A DNA stretch of 61,023 bases from Chryseobacterium gleum (GTDB lineage Bacteria; Bacteroidota; Bacteroidia; Flavobacteriales_F; PHOS-HE28). The notes below the pieces were generated by a model. It ran no database searches and was not told where the DNA came from. It worked only from the letters and a program-made list of their open reading frames with translations. The position numbers and the translations under genes are program-made. How positions within the stretch are numbered: position 1 is the first letter of the stretch; the number at the start of each line of letters is the position of its first letter. Below are positions 53,474 through 61,023 of the stretch, piece after piece. The stretch is from assembly GCA_945872795.1 (NCBI GenBank), contig CAMCAZ010000016.1, positions 1 through 61,023 of the forward strand, in the 5' to 3' direction.

Positions 53474-53977
53474 TCAAGCCTGGCCGGGATGGCACTTGGG
53501 ATGGTCCTGCCAGACCAGGGTGCCGAGCCCCTTGGCGGTCATCGCCCAATCATCGATCGGCAGGTCGATGCGCACGATACCGCAGGTCGGGAGCACGCCC
53601 ACATCAGTGTCCGATAGATGTGCGACAGCGAGGGAAAAACCGGGGTTGTGACCGAACAGCATCACGCGGCTCAACGTGTTCGGCAGACCGCTGAGCACCT
53701 GCTGGATGGCCTGTACCGAAGGATGGAAGAGCTCGGGGACAAGCTGCACATCGGCCTCTTTGCGCCCAAGGGCCATGGCAAAATGAAAGGCCGTGGTCCG
53801 TGCACGCAATGCGGTGCTGGAGATCAGCAGGTCCACGGGTTCACCGCGCTGGGCGAACAGGTTGGCCATGAAGGGTGCGTTGCGTTGGCCGCGTTCGTTC
53901 AGCGGTCGGTCGTGATCGCTCAATTGCGCATCACCCCAGCTGCTCTTGGCGTGGCGGCAGAGGTATACGGTGCGCAT
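53474..53977 (-). CDS. SixA-type histidine phosphatase
   Basis: 167 residues. The RHG-like start VYLCRHAKSSWGDAQLSDHD marks the phosphohistidine phosphatase SixA subgroup. The second catalytic His lies in VMLFGHNPGFS, with the acidic partner near LVPELFHPSV. In E. coli SixA acts on phosphohistidine of phosphotransfer proteins; the target here is unknown. It directly abuts the convergent gene at 53473. Confidence 0.87.
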   Translation of the reverse strand: MRTVYLCRHAKSSWGDAQLSDHDRPLNERGQRNAPFMANLFAQRGEPVDLLISSTALRARTTAFHFAMALGRKEADVQLVPELFHPSVQAIQQVLSGLPNTLSRVMLFGHNPGFSLAVAHLSDTDVGVLPTCGIVRIDLPIDDWAMTAKGLGTLVWQDHPKCHPGQA

Positions 53978-53996
53978 GCGCTACGATTGATACGGG

Positions 53997-54437
53997 TCAG
54001 ACGGAGAGGTCCTTGAGCCCGCCGAGGATGCTCAGCAACAGCTTGTTCGCATCGGTGGTGATGGGGAGCTCGAACTGTACCTGGCGTGCGTCGCTGAACT
54101 GTTGTCCGTTCCGGAATCCCTTGCTGATGCTCAGGTGCAGGGCCCTGGGGTATTCTCCGGTGAAATGGATCTGGGCGAGATCGCCACCCGCCATGCGCAA
54201 GAGGTAGCGCGGATAGTGATTGACCCCATCCTTCCACTGGGTGTCCTCTTCGAGTACATGTCCCTGGCTGCGCAGGTCACTGGACCATTCGTCCATGACG
54301 TACTGCAGCGTGTCCTCCACGAAGATCTCCGGATCACGCGGAAGCTGGTATTGATGAAGGTCGATCGGAGCGAGAAGACGGGAACGTGTCACGCGTAGTG
54401 CGCTGGTGATATCCTCGATCTGTGCGTTGAATGTCAT
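53997..54437 (-). CDS. Hypothetical protein
   Basis: 146 residues, no signal peptide. MTFNAQIEDITSALRVTRSR begins the chosen start, ten codons into the open frame and downstream of a promoter-like TACTTTG at 54465-54471. The protein alternates charged and hydrophobic stretches (YLLRMAGGDLAQIHFTGEYP) like a small alpha/beta cytoplasmic protein. I do not recognise the family. It is followed by sixA on the same strand, 19 bases away, so the two may be co-transcribed. Confidence 0.6.
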   Translation of the reverse strand: MTFNAQIEDITSALRVTRSRLLAPIDLHQYQLPRDPEIFVEDTLQYVMDEWSSDLRSQGHVLEEDTQWKDGVNHYPRYLLRMAGGDLAQIHFTGEYPRALHLSISKGFRNGQQFSDARQVQFELPITTDANKLLLSILGGLKDLSV

Positions 54438-54604
54438 CGTGCTGAATGGTCGTCTACCGGTTGGCAAAGTAGTCGGGTTGGGAACGCCATCCCAAGGACC
54501 GCACCGAAGGTTTTACACGATCGATCCCACGATCACGCTGACGAGAAGTGGCGACATCCCTACAGATGGGTTTGGGAATACACACTTCGATCGTTGATGG
54601 AATA

Positions 54605-55042
54605 TCAACGGAAGTGCGGCGCCACCTGCAGCATACGCTTCGGACACTGGAAGTCGAAGCCCGATGACCAGTGCACATCCCACTCGACCGCGAGCGATAT
54701 GAGGGCCATGAAAAGGATGCATCCCAGGATCGTCGACCATTCCAACACTACACGCCTGCGGGACTGAAGCCATCTTTCGGGCATGATCGTGTGTAGCATG
54801 TGGCCCAATGATGCGAATGTGATGGCGATGATGATCACGTTGAGCAGGAGACCCTTCACATAGAGCACCCCGCTCCCCGAATTCACCCACGGTACACTGG
54901 TGCGGTGCACAAAGGGAAAGCCGATGAGGGCGGGGAGCTGCTCGTCCGGACAGGCTTCCACACGCACAAAGGTGATGAGGTCCATCATCACGAAGGCGTA
55001 CGAAAGGCATACGGTCAGAAACAGCGAACGGACCATCGTCAT
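54605..55042 (-). CDS. Hypothetical membrane protein
   Basis: 145 residues with three predicted membrane helices (about residues 3-25, 62-85 and 103-125) and a short charged C-terminus. MTMVRSLFLTVCLSYAFVMM is the start chosen; the alternative at 55072 lies upstream of a possible promoter box (CATCTTTG, 55048-55055). No family recognised. The protein has a pair of Cys residues (one early, one in FDFQCPKR) but no catalytic motif. Confidence 0.5.
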   Translation of the reverse strand: MTMVRSLFLTVCLSYAFVMMDLITFVRVEACPDEQLPALIGFPFVHRTSVPWVNSGSGVLYVKGLLLNVIIIAITFASLGHMLHTIMPERWLQSRRRVVLEWSTILGCILFMALISLAVEWDVHWSSGFDFQCPKRMLQVAPHFR

Positions 55043-55072
55043 TGGCGCAAAGATGGTGCTCCGGTCATTCAC

Positions 55073-55285
55073 CCAGGCCGCCGAACATCAGGTTGATGCC
55101 GAAGAAGAGCCCAGGCCGTAGGCGGCAAGCCGAAGACCCTCAACTTGTGGGATCCACCCAATTTGGGCGACACCAACGAGAGTGGATTTTCAGCCCTTCC
55201 GGGCCCGGACCATTTGCGGCGTCCCTGTCCGGTTGAATGCAAAGCCCCCCGTTTCGGGGGGGCTGCCTTTGTGCTATGATCGACC
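55073..55285. other. Intergenic stretch between the membrane protein gene and clpB
   Basis: No convincing gene. It contains a terminator for clpB near 55243-55270. On the minus strand a short piece reads RPGLFFGINLMFGGLGE before a stop at about 55075, which looks like the C-terminal scrap of a lost protein. Confidence 0.35.
55243..55270 (-). terminator. Hairpin terminator after clpB
   Basis: AGCCCCCCG and CGGGGGGGCT form a 9-bp stem with loop TTT, about 20 bases after the clpB stop. Confidence 0.7.
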
Positions 55286-57961
55286 CTAAGCTTCCACCTT
55301 GGCCTTCTTCTTTCCCTTCCCGTTCTCCTTCTCATCGATCGGCTTCCGCAGCACGATCTTCGTTCCACCGCCGTAGCCGCTTGGCGAAGGCGGTTCATCG
55401 AACACATCGATCACCTGCGGCTTGCCGGTTTCGAGCGTCCCCGCGATGATCTGCTTGCTCAACTCGTTCAGCAGCTCCTTTTGGATCATGCGCTTGATGG
55501 GACGTGCACCGAATTGCGGGTCGAAACCGATGGTGCTGATGTGGGCGATGAGCTCTTCGCTGGGGAGGAGGTGGATGTCCTTCTCCTCCAACTTCTTCAG
55601 CAGCATGTTGAGTTGCAGTTCCACGATGGCGCGTACATCGGTGTGGCTCAGCGGTCTGAACATGATCAGTTCGTCCACGCGGTTGAGGAACTCGGGGCGC
55701 ACGGTCTTGCGCAGCAGGTCCATCACCTCGCGCTGGGTCTTCTCCACCACGGCGTCGATGTCCTTGTCCTTGAGGTTCTCGAAGTTCTCCTGGATGATGT
55801 GCGAGCCGATGTTGCTCGTCATGATCACGATGGTGTTCTTGAAGTTCACCACGCGGCCCTTGTTGTCGGTCAGGCGGCCATCGTCGAGCACCTGCAGCAG
55901 GATGTTCCACACGTCGGGGTGGGCCTTCTCGATCTCGTCGAGGAGCACCACGCTGTAGGGCTTTCGGCGCACAGCCTCGGTGAGCTGGCCGCCCTCGTCG
56001 TAGCCCACGTAGCCCGGTGGCGCACCCACGAGGCGGGAGACACTGTGGCGCTCCTGGTATTCGCTCATGTCGATGCGCGTCATGGCGTTCTCGTCATTGA
56101 AGAGGATCTCGCTGAGCGCCTTCGCCAGTTCGGTCTTTCCGACACCCGTGGTGCCCAAGAAGATGAAGGAACCGATGGGCCGCTTCTCATCACCCATGCC
56201 CGCACGGTTGCGGCGCACGGCATCGGCCACGGCACGCACGGCCTCGTCCTGACCGATGACGCGCTTATGCAGCTCGTCCTCCAGCTTCAGGAGCTTCACC
56301 CGTTCGGCTTCGAGCATGCGCGTCACGGGCACACCGGTCCAGCGGCTCACCACGGCGGCGATCTCCTCCACATCGACCTCCTCCTTGATCATTTTGCTGT
56401 CGGCCTGCATCAGCAACAGTTCATCCTTCGCGGCCAGCAGTTGTTTCTCGGTCTCCTGGATTCGGCCGTAGCGGATCTCGGCCACCTTGCCGAAGTCGCC
56501 TTCACGCTCGAATTGCGCCGCCTGGTGCTTCAGGTCCTCGATCTGGTCCTTGGCGCTGTTGATGCGCTCCACCAACGCGCGTTCGCTTTCCCAGCGGGCC
56601 TTGAAGCCGTCGCGCTGGCCGCTGAGCTCGGCGATCTCCTTGTTCAGCTCGGAGAGTTTGGCCTCGTCGTTCTCCCGCTTGATGGCCTCGCGCTCGATCT
56701 CCAGTTGCATGATGCGGCGGTCGATCTCGTCGAGTTCTTCGGGCTTGGAGTTGATCTCCATGCGCAGCTTGCTCGCGGCCTCGTCGATGAGGTCGATGGC
56801 CTTGTCCGGCAGGAAACGGTCGGCGATGTAGCGCGTGCTCAGCTCCACGGCGGCGATGATCGCGGCGTCCTTGATCAGCACCTTGTGGTGGCTCTCGTAC
56901 TTCTCCTTCAGACCGCGCAGGATGGAGATGGCGTCCTCGCGGGAGGGTTCATCCACCATTACCTTCTGGAAGCGGCGCTCCAGCGCCTTGTCCTTCTCGA
57001 AGTACTTCTGGTACTCGTTGAGCGTGGTGGCACCGATGGCGCGCAGTTCGCCGCGGGCCAGGGCTGGCTTCAGGATGTTGGCGGCGTCCATGGCGCCATC
57101 GCCTCCGCCTGCACCCACCAGGGTATGGATCTCGTCGATGAAGAGGACGATGCTTCCTTCTGAGGCGATCACTTCCTTCACCACGGCCTTCAGGCGCTCC
57201 TCGAACTCGCCCTTGTACTTGGCCCCGGCGATCAGTGATGCGATGTCGAGGCTGAACACCTGCTTGCCCTTGAGGTCCTCAGGGATGTCGCCGCTGACGA
57301 TGCGTTGCGCGATGCCCTCGGCAATGGCGGTCTTGCCCACGCCGGGCTCACCGATCAAGATCGGGTTGTTCTTGGTGCGGCGGCTGAGGATCTGCAGCAC
57401 GCGGCGGATCTCCTCGTCGCGGCCGATCACCGGATCCAGCTTGTTGTCCTTAGCGAGCTGGTTGAGGTTCTTGGCGTACTTGTTCAGCGCGTTGTAGGTC
57501 TCCTCCTGGCTCTGGCTGGTCACCTTCGCGCCCTTGCGCAGATCCTTGATGGCCGCGATGAGGTCCTTCTTGGTGACCCCATTATCCTTCAACAATTGGC
57601 CGATGGTGTCGCCGCTGTCGAGGATGCCGATCAGCATGTGCTCCACACTGGCGAACTCATCTCCGAACTCCTTCAACGCGGCCAGTGCCTTGGTCAGGGC
57701 ATCGCTCGCATGGCGGGAGAGGGAGATCTGCCCACCGCTCACTTTGGGATAGCCCTGCACGATGCGGTCCAGCGCCTGTTGCATCGCGGGAAGGTTCACG
57801 TTCAGTTTCTTCAGCAGGAAGGGCGACACGTCGGCATCCACTTCAAGGATGCCCTTGAGCAGATGCCCGTTCTCCAACATCTGTTGACCATATCCGCTGG
57901 CAATGGTCTGTGCCTGCTGGATGGCTTGCTGGGAGCGGATGGTGAACTTGTTCAGGTCCAT
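55286..57961 (-). CDS. clpB: ATP-dependent chaperone ClpB
   Basis: 891 residues, normal ClpB size. It has the N-domain, a first AAA domain (Walker [16 protein letters not shown], Walker [11 protein letters not shown]), the coiled-coil middle domain that marks ClpB (about residues 410-530), and a second AAA domain ([39 protein letters not shown]). The C-terminus carries a Lys/Glu-rich extension ([15 protein letters not shown]). Met 57961 ([18 protein letters not shown]) is the family start; the frame is open 132 codons further but reads as nonsense. ClpB threads aggregated proteins for refolding by DnaK. Confidence 0.96.
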   Translation of the reverse strand: MDLNKFTIRSQQAIQQAQTIASGYGQQMLENGHLLKGILEVDADVSPFLLKKLNVNLPAMQQALDRIVQGYPKVSGGQISLSRHASDALTKALAALKEFGDEFASVEHMLIGILDSGDTIGQLLKDNGVTKKDLIAAIKDLRKGAKVTSQSQEETYNALNKYAKNLNQLAKDNKLDPVIGRDEEIRRVLQILSRRTKNNPILIGEPGVGKTAIAEGIAQRIVSGDIPEDLKGKQVFSLDIASLIAGAKYKGEFEERLKAVVKEVIASEGSIVLFIDEIHTLVGAGGGDGAMDAANILKPALARGELRAIGATTLNEYQKYFEKDKALERRFQKVMVDEPSREDAISILRGLKEKYESHHKVLIKDAAIIAAVELSTRYIADRFLPDKAIDLIDEAASKLRMEINSKPEELDEIDRRIMQLEIEREAIKRENDEAKLSELNKEIAELSGQRDGFKARWESERALVERINSAKDQIEDLKHQAAQFEREGDFGKVAEIRYGRIQETEKQLLAAKDELLLMQADSKMIKEEVDVEEIAAVVSRWTGVPVTRMLEAERVKLLKLEDELHKRVIGQDEAVRAVADAVRRNRAGMGDEKRPIGSFIFLGTTGVGKTELAKALSEILFNDENAMTRIDMSEYQERHSVSRLVGAPPGYVGYDEGGQLTEAVRRKPYSVVLLDEIEKAHPDVWNILLQVLDDGRLTDNKGRVVNFKNTIVIMTSNIGSHIIQENFENLKDKDIDAVVEKTQREVMDLLRKTVRPEFLNRVDELIMFRPLSHTDVRAIVELQLNMLLKKLEEKDIHLLPSEELIAHISTIGFDPQFGARPIKRMIQKELLNELSKQIIAGTLETGKPQVIDVFDEPPSPSGYGGGTKIVLRKPIDEKENGKGKKKAKVEA

Positions 57962-58353
57962 GGAAAGAAGGGTTGTTGTGCGATGCACAAGAGCTGCACC
58001 GTGAAGGTACAATGGCAGAAGTGGCAGAACGTAACATCCGTCAGTGTCAGAAAGTCCAGTGCTACCAATGGTCTCCGGACGAAATGACCGGTATCCACAA
58101 GCCCGACATGGTGGTCTTCTATTGCATCGGAGGATACAGGGGTCGATCCCGCTGTCAGATGCGATGTGCAGAATGTGCTGAGCATTTGGACCGTGGTACA
58201 TCGGCACTGCAACGACAGCGCCCCACGGATCCAGGCGTGGAACAGTTGTGCCTGTCGAATGGCACATGCTGCGCTTCTGATCTCGCGGGTGTGAACGGAC
58301 GAAAGGCCATCCGCGGGAACGGATGGCCTTTTCTTCCTGAAAATGGTGGAGGC
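57962..58353. other. Regulatory region upstream of clpB
   Basis: About 390 bases without a gene. It contains a -7-like box (TACCTTCA on the minus strand, 58002-58009). Immediately upstream are two TGGCAGAA units nine bases apart (58013 and 58022, plus strand) and a GTCAGTGTCAG pair (58040-58050). A terminator for the next gene lies at 58302-58331. The rest shows nothing clear. Confidence 0.5.
58302..58331 (-). terminator. Terminator of the NlpC/P60 gene
   Basis: A 12-bp stem AAAGGCCATCCG/CGGATGGCCTTT with loop CGGGAA, 23 bases after the NlpC/P60 stop on the minus strand, followed by CGTCC. The symmetric A/T runs would also work on the plus strand. Confidence 0.75.
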
Positions 58354-59127
58354 TCATAACACCCGGCGCACCATCCGCAGCTTGTGCGTGTACACACCGG
58401 CCGCTGCGTTGAAGATACCGTTGTGGTCCAGCTTGTCGATGCGTACACGGCCGCTGCTGTGCGCCACGCGCAGATCGTCCTCCTCGCTGCGGGTAAGGAT
58501 GATGCCCACGTGGATGATGCGCCCTTCCGCGTTCTCGAAGTACGCCAGGTCACCAGGTTCGCTCAGGTCCAGCAGTTCGACCGGATCTCCTTCCTCGGCC
58601 TGTTGTGATGCATCCCGAGGCAGGTAGATGCCCATCAGGATGAACAGCATCTGGGTGAGCCCGCTACAGTCCACGCCGGAAGGGGTGCGGCCGCCCCATA
58701 GGTAGGGAGCGCCGAGGAAGGGATGCAGGTAGAGCTCCATCAGATCGGCTCGCTCCAGATCGGGTCTGTGGTTGGTGACGGCCTGCACGGGAATGCGATG
58801 TCCGTCCCACAGGATCGAGCCCTCCTCATAGAAGGGGACCACGGCACCGTATGGAAGTAGTACCTGCCGTTCACCCAGGTCTGCGATGGTGCTCTGGTCG
58901 ATCACCCGCAGATCGGGATCGATGTTCGGGGTGGTGCACGGTGCGATCTGTTTGTTGTCCACCCAGCCCTCATAGCCATCATGATCGAAACGCAGACGCG
59001 ACCAGTTGTCCTTGCGGTCGAGCACCTCAGCGGTCTCACCGAAGAGCCACTGCGTGACCATCTCTGCGCGGTCACTGGGTTCAGCGCGGACAGGGACGAT
59101 GGAGAGGGGACAGATGACGGAGAGCAT
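58354..59127 (-). CDS. C40 (NlpC/P60) peptidase with SH3-type domains
   Basis: 257 residues. Two SH3-like segments (about residues 8-62 and 75-120) precede the papain-like domain. The catalytic Cys154 is in YLWGGRTPSGVDCSGLTQML, His206 is in EGRIIHVGIIL, and a polar third residue falls in VAHSSGRV. There is no classical signal peptide; the N-terminus is short and weakly hydrophobic (MLSVICPLSIVPV), so export is uncertain. Such enzymes cut muropeptides at the D-Glu-diaminopimelate bond. Confidence 0.88.
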   Translation of the reverse strand: MLSVICPLSIVPVRAEPSDRAEMVTQWLFGETAEVLDRKDNWSRLRFDHDGYEGWVDNKQIAPCTTPNIDPDLRVIDQSTIADLGERQVLLPYGAVVPFYEEGSILWDGHRIPVQAVTNHRPDLERADLMELYLHPFLGAPYLWGGRTPSGVDCSGLTQMLFILMGIYLPRDASQQAEEGDPVELLDLSEPGDLAYFENAEGRIIHVGIILTRSEEDDLRVAHSSGRVRIDKLDHNGIFNAAAGVYTHKLRMVRRVL

Positions 59128-59152
59128 GGCCTGTTGCGTGTTGGGATATTGC

Positions 59153-59193
59153 GCGTTACGTGTTGCTTTCCGGGAACTCGCAACACGAAACGC
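59153..59193. repeat. Imperfect hairpin in a GTGTTGCG-rich spacer
   Basis: GCGTTACGTGTTGC (59153-59166) pairs with GCAACACGAAACGC (59180-59193), 13 of 14 bases, loop of 13. It lies between the thiolase stop and the NlpC/P60 start, inside a spacer made of repeated GTGTTGCG-like and CAACACG-like units. No T-run follows on either strand, so it is not a standard terminator. Confidence 0.55.
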
Positions 59194-59227
59194 GTCAACA
59201 CGCTACGCGGGCGAGCCGGTGGGTGGA

Positions 59228-60406
59228 TCAGAGTGCCTCGATCACCATCGCGCTAGCACCGCCACCGCCGTTGCAGATGCCGGCGGCGCCGTACTTGGCA
59301 CCGTTCTGCTTCAGCACATTGATGAGGGTGACGATGATGCGTGCACCGCTGCATCCCAAGGGATGGCCCAGGGACACGGCTCCACCGTTCACGTTCACCT
59401 TGGCAGGGTCGAGACCCATGAGCTTCGTATTGGCGATTCCAACCACGGCAAAGGCTTCGTTGAGCTCGAAGAATTGGATGTCGCTCATCTTCAGCCCGGC
59501 CTTCTCCACCGCACGGGGTACCGCCTTGGCGGGCGTGGTGGTGAACCACTCGGGTGCCTGTTCCGCATCGGCGTAGCCCAGCACTTTGGCCAGAGGCTTC
59601 AGACCCAGTGCCTTGGCCTTTGCAGCGCTCATCAGCACCAACGCAGCTGCGCCATCGTTGATGGTGCTGGCATTGGCGGCCGTCACCGTGCCGTCCTTTT
59701 GGAACACCGGCTTCAGTCCGGGGATCTTGTCGAAGCTCACGTTCGTGTATTCCTCATCGTGGTCCACGATCACATCGCCCTTGCGGGTCTTCACGGTCAC
59801 GGGCACCACTTCGTCCTTGAACTTTCCCGCGGCCCAGGCTGCTGCGCTGCGCTTGTAGCTTTCCATGGCAAAGGCGTCCTGCTCTTCGCGGCTGATGGCG
59901 TGCTCCTTGGCGCAGAGCTCACCACACACGCCCATGGCCTGTTGGTCGTACACGTTCATCAGTCCGTCCTTGCTGATGCCGTCGATCAGCAACCCATTGC
60001 CGAAGCGATAGCCGTAACGGGCCTTCTCCACATAGTAGGGGGTCTGGCTCATGCTCTCCATGCCACCGGCGACCACGATGTCGGCATCGCCCAGCAGGAT
60101 GTCCTGGGTGGCCATCATGATGGCCTTCATGCCGCTGGCGCACACCTTGTTCACGGTGGTGCAGGTCACTTCGTTGGGCAAGCCGGCGAATTTCGCGGCC
60201 TGACGGGCGGGAGCCTGTCCCAGATTGGCCTGCAACACGCTGCCCATGATCACTTCGTTCACGGTCTCGGGGGCGATGCCGGCACGCTCCACGGCTGCCT
60301 TCACCACGGTGGCGCCCAACTGGGTGGCGGGTACTTCGGAGAGGCTTCCGCCGAAACTGCCCATGGGTGTTCGGACGGCGGATACGATGACGACTTCGGT
60401 GGCCAT
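59228..60406 (-). CDS. Acetyl-CoA C-acyltransferase (thiolase)
   Basis: 392 residues, normal size. The nucleophile is Cys89 in TVNKVCASGMKAIMMA. The second pair is His348 in GGAVSLGHPLGCSGARI and Cys378 in ICNGGGGASAMVIE. It either condenses two acetyl-CoA or splits 3-ketoacyl-CoA; both directions are possible in this family. It is a stand-alone gene with a perfect promoter box and no fadB-like partner beside it in the window. Confidence 0.93.
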   Translation of the reverse strand: MATEVVIVSAVRTPMGSFGGSLSEVPATQLGATVVKAAVERAGIAPETVNEVIMGSVLQANLGQAPARQAAKFAGLPNEVTCTTVNKVCASGMKAIMMATQDILLGDADIVVAGGMESMSQTPYYVEKARYGYRFGNGLLIDGISKDGLMNVYDQQAMGVCGELCAKEHAISREEQDAFAMESYKRSAAAWAAGKFKDEVVPVTVKTRKGDVIVDHDEEYTNVSFDKIPGLKPVFQKDGTVTAANASTINDGAAALVLMSAAKAKALGLKPLAKVLGYADAEQAPEWFTTTPAKAVPRAVEKAGLKMSDIQFFELNEAFAVVGIANTKLMGLDPAKVNVNGGAVSLGHPLGCSGARIIVTLINVLKQNGAKYGAAGICNGGGGASAMVIEAL

Positions 60407-60440
60407 GACGGGTAGGAGTGGGGTTCGTTCTATTGGGCCG

Positions 60441-60448
60441 CAAAGTTA
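60441..60448 (-). promoter_or_regulatory. -7 promoter box of the thiolase gene
   Basis: TAACTTTG on the minus strand, a perfect TAnnTTTG match, 34 bases before the ATG at 60406. Confidence 0.6.
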
Positions 60449-60488
60449 GCCGCCCACAAAGGATTCGTTCCAGTTATCCGGCTACTTC

Positions 60489-60496
60489 TATATTTG
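60489..60496 (+). promoter_or_regulatory. -7 promoter box of tRNA-Ser
   Basis: TATATTTG, the same octamer as before tRNA-Met at 41614, ends 39 bases before the tRNA. Confidence 0.6.
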
Positions 60497-60535
60497 CCGC
60501 CCCGGAGACGCCGGGACGTTCTTTCGAACTCACCT

Positions 60536-60626
<91 letters not shown>

Positions 60627-60633
60627 ACAATGG

Positions 60634-60667
60634 AAGGCCGGCTAACCCAAGGGTTGGCCGGCTTTTT
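60634..60667 (+). terminator. Rho-independent terminator of tRNA-Ser
   Basis: GCCGGCTAACCC (60637-60648) and GGGTTGGCCGGC (60651-60662) form a 12-bp stem with one T-G pair and a 2-base loop, followed by TTTTT. Confidence 0.85.
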
Positions 60668-60745
60668 CATGACCATGCGCGGGCCATCGTGCAATTATCC
60701 TTCGGCTGGTGAAGTTCTTTTGCCGTTCTTTGCCGCCGCTAAGCT

Positions 60746-60819
60746 CGGGGCGTAGCGTAGCCCGGTATCGCGCCTGCTTTGGGAGCAGGAGGTCGTCAGT
60801 TCGAATCTGGCCGCCCCGA
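60746..60819 (+). tRNA. tRNA-Pro (anticodon TGG)
   Basis: 74 bases. The acceptor stem is CGGGGCG/CGCCCCG, the anticodon stem CCTGC/GCAGG holds loop TTTGGGA, and the T-loop has TTCGAAT. The discriminator is A and no CCA is encoded. It is the source of the tandem repeat that follows. Confidence 0.95.
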
Positions 60820-60822
60820 CAA

Positions 60823-60855
60823 GTGAAAGGTCGACCACAGGGTCGGCCTTTTTCA
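60823..60855 (+). terminator. Terminator of tRNA-Pro (first of at least two copies)
   Basis: Eleven-base stem AAAGGTCGACC against GGGTCGGCCTTT, loop ACA, then TTTTT. A second identical copy begins 106 bases later as part of the tandem repeat. Confidence 0.8.
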
Positions 60856-60862
60856 TTCACCA

Positions 60863-60925
60863 CGTAGCCCGGTATCGCGTCCCGCCCAGGGGCGGGAAGG
60901 TCGTCAGTGGATCTGGCCGCCCCGA
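60863..60925 (+). pseudogene. tRNA-Pro pseudogene copy with palindromic anticodon-arm replacement
   Basis: It shares CGTAGCCCGGTATCGCG and the 3' half from AGGTCGTCAGT to CCGCCCCGA with the tRNA. The anticodon arm is replaced by TCCCGCCC-AG-GGGCGGGA (60880-60897) and the T-loop GTTCGAATC is shortened to GTGGATC. The second copy starts at 60969 and is cut by the window end. Confidence 0.85.
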
Positions 60926-61023
60926 CAAGTGAAAGGTCGACCACAGGGTCGGCCTTTTTCATTCACCACGTAGCCCGGTATCGCGTCCCGCCCAGGGGCG
61001 GGAAGGTCGTCAGTGGATCTGGC

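Larger units (their letters stand above)
60820..61023 (+). repeat. 106-bp tandem repeat derived from tRNA-Pro and its terminator
   Basis: After the tRNA-Pro 3' end the sequence repeats with a period of exactly 106 bases: unit 1 is 60820-60925 and unit 2 runs from 60926 to the window end, identical over the visible 98 bases. Each unit contains the tRNA's terminator (stem AAAGGTCGACC/GGGTCGGCCTTT), then 17 bases of the tRNA D-arm region (CGTAGCCCGGTATCGCG), then an 18-base palindrome in place of the anticodon arm, then a variant T-arm and the tRNA 3' end. The 5' acceptor strand is missing, so these are not functional tRNAs. Confidence 0.9.

Noticed and set aside
55069-55407. A minus-strand 112-residue frame between the membrane protein gene and clpB
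   Set aside because: It overlaps the clpB 3' end and the terminator, and another frame there shows only a scrap of a lost protein.
55481-57163. A 560-residue plus-strand frame opposite clpB
   Set aside because: Shadow of clpB with repetitive His/Asp/Val/Leu composition and no recognisable domain.
57962-58357. A 132-codon upstream extension of clpB
   Set aside because: The frame is open but reads as unstructured sequence with many Cys and Arg, crosses the promoter box and a terminator, and the ClpB family starts at MDLNKF.
57973-58359. A plus-strand frame of 128 residues upstream of clpB
   Set aside because: No family features, an unnatural Cys/Arg-rich composition, and it overlaps the clpB promoter and a terminator.
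60642-60962. A minus-strand reading frame (106 residues) over tRNA-Pro and the repeat
   Set aside because: It is the antisense of a tRNA and its repeats; the segment GQIRTDDLLLPKQARYRA is a classic false protein that comes from tRNA genes.
60820-61023. CRISPR array
   Set aside because: The 106-bp unit repeats without variable spacers and consists of tRNA and terminator sequence, and there are no cas genes.

Overview
The window is a 61 kb piece of a high-GC Bacteroidota chromosome, most likely an uncultured Flavobacteriales-type lineage (inferred). Signs seen directly are: many secreted proteins with type IX secretion (T9SS) C-terminal sorting domains; families typical of the phylum (choice-of-anchor L, choice-of-anchor B/LVIVD, M43 metalloprotease, TamB, START-like, C40 peptidase); few clear Shine-Dalgarno sites; and repeated promoter boxes of the type TAnnTTTG. 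The best promoter, at the HU gene, has TTG, 19 bases, then TACATTTG. The content is mostly chromosomal housekeeping. I see no prophage, insertion sequence, CRISPR array or plasmid module.

Layout. 1-2266: 5' part of a secreted M43 protease (minus strand). 2473-8613: a tight minus-strand operon read right to left: transketolase N-half, a secreted VWA protein, transketolase C-half, ECF sigma factor, membrane anti-sigma-like protein, Spy/CpxP-like protein, class III aminotransferase. 8760-14903: exported methyltransferase, choice-of-anchor L protein, GTPase YchF, a small barrel-like protein and an M3 peptidase lipoprotein. 15010-22193: a pseudogene remnant, then the topoisomerase IV operon (parE, PEGA-like membrane protein, lipoprotein, parC, DUF3298-like protein). 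22261-30801: T9SS cargo proteins, a tandem universal stress protein, a TPR protein and tsaD. 30870-35285: TamB. 35299-41507: minus-strand envelope and metabolism operon (START-like protein with a histone H1-like tail, LptF/G permease, two glycosyltransferases, ribBA). 41654-45525: tRNA-Met, lipoprotein, rhomboid, GmhB-like phosphatase, class IV aminotransferase, YqgE and PdxH. 45599-47222: H1-like protein, TrmH methylase and HU. 47447-51524: fmt, recQ and ilvE. 51575-55042: DnaJ-domain protein, a secreted protein, SixA and two unknowns. 55286-60406: clpB, NlpC/P60 peptidase and thiolase. 60536-61023: tRNA-Ser(GCU), tRNA-Pro(UGG) and a 106-bp tandem repeat built from tRNA-Pro that runs off the end.

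The most unusual items are the tRNA-Pro-derived tandem repeat, in which a perfect palindrome sits where the anticodon arm should be, and the fusion of a roughly 225-residue Lys/Ala/Pro-rich histone H1-like tail to a START-like domain. Also worth noting are the VWA gene lodged between the transketolase half-genes upstream of a sigma/anti-sigma/Spy-like set, and several secreted-protein genes whose promoter box lies so close to the start codon that the mRNA should be almost leaderless.
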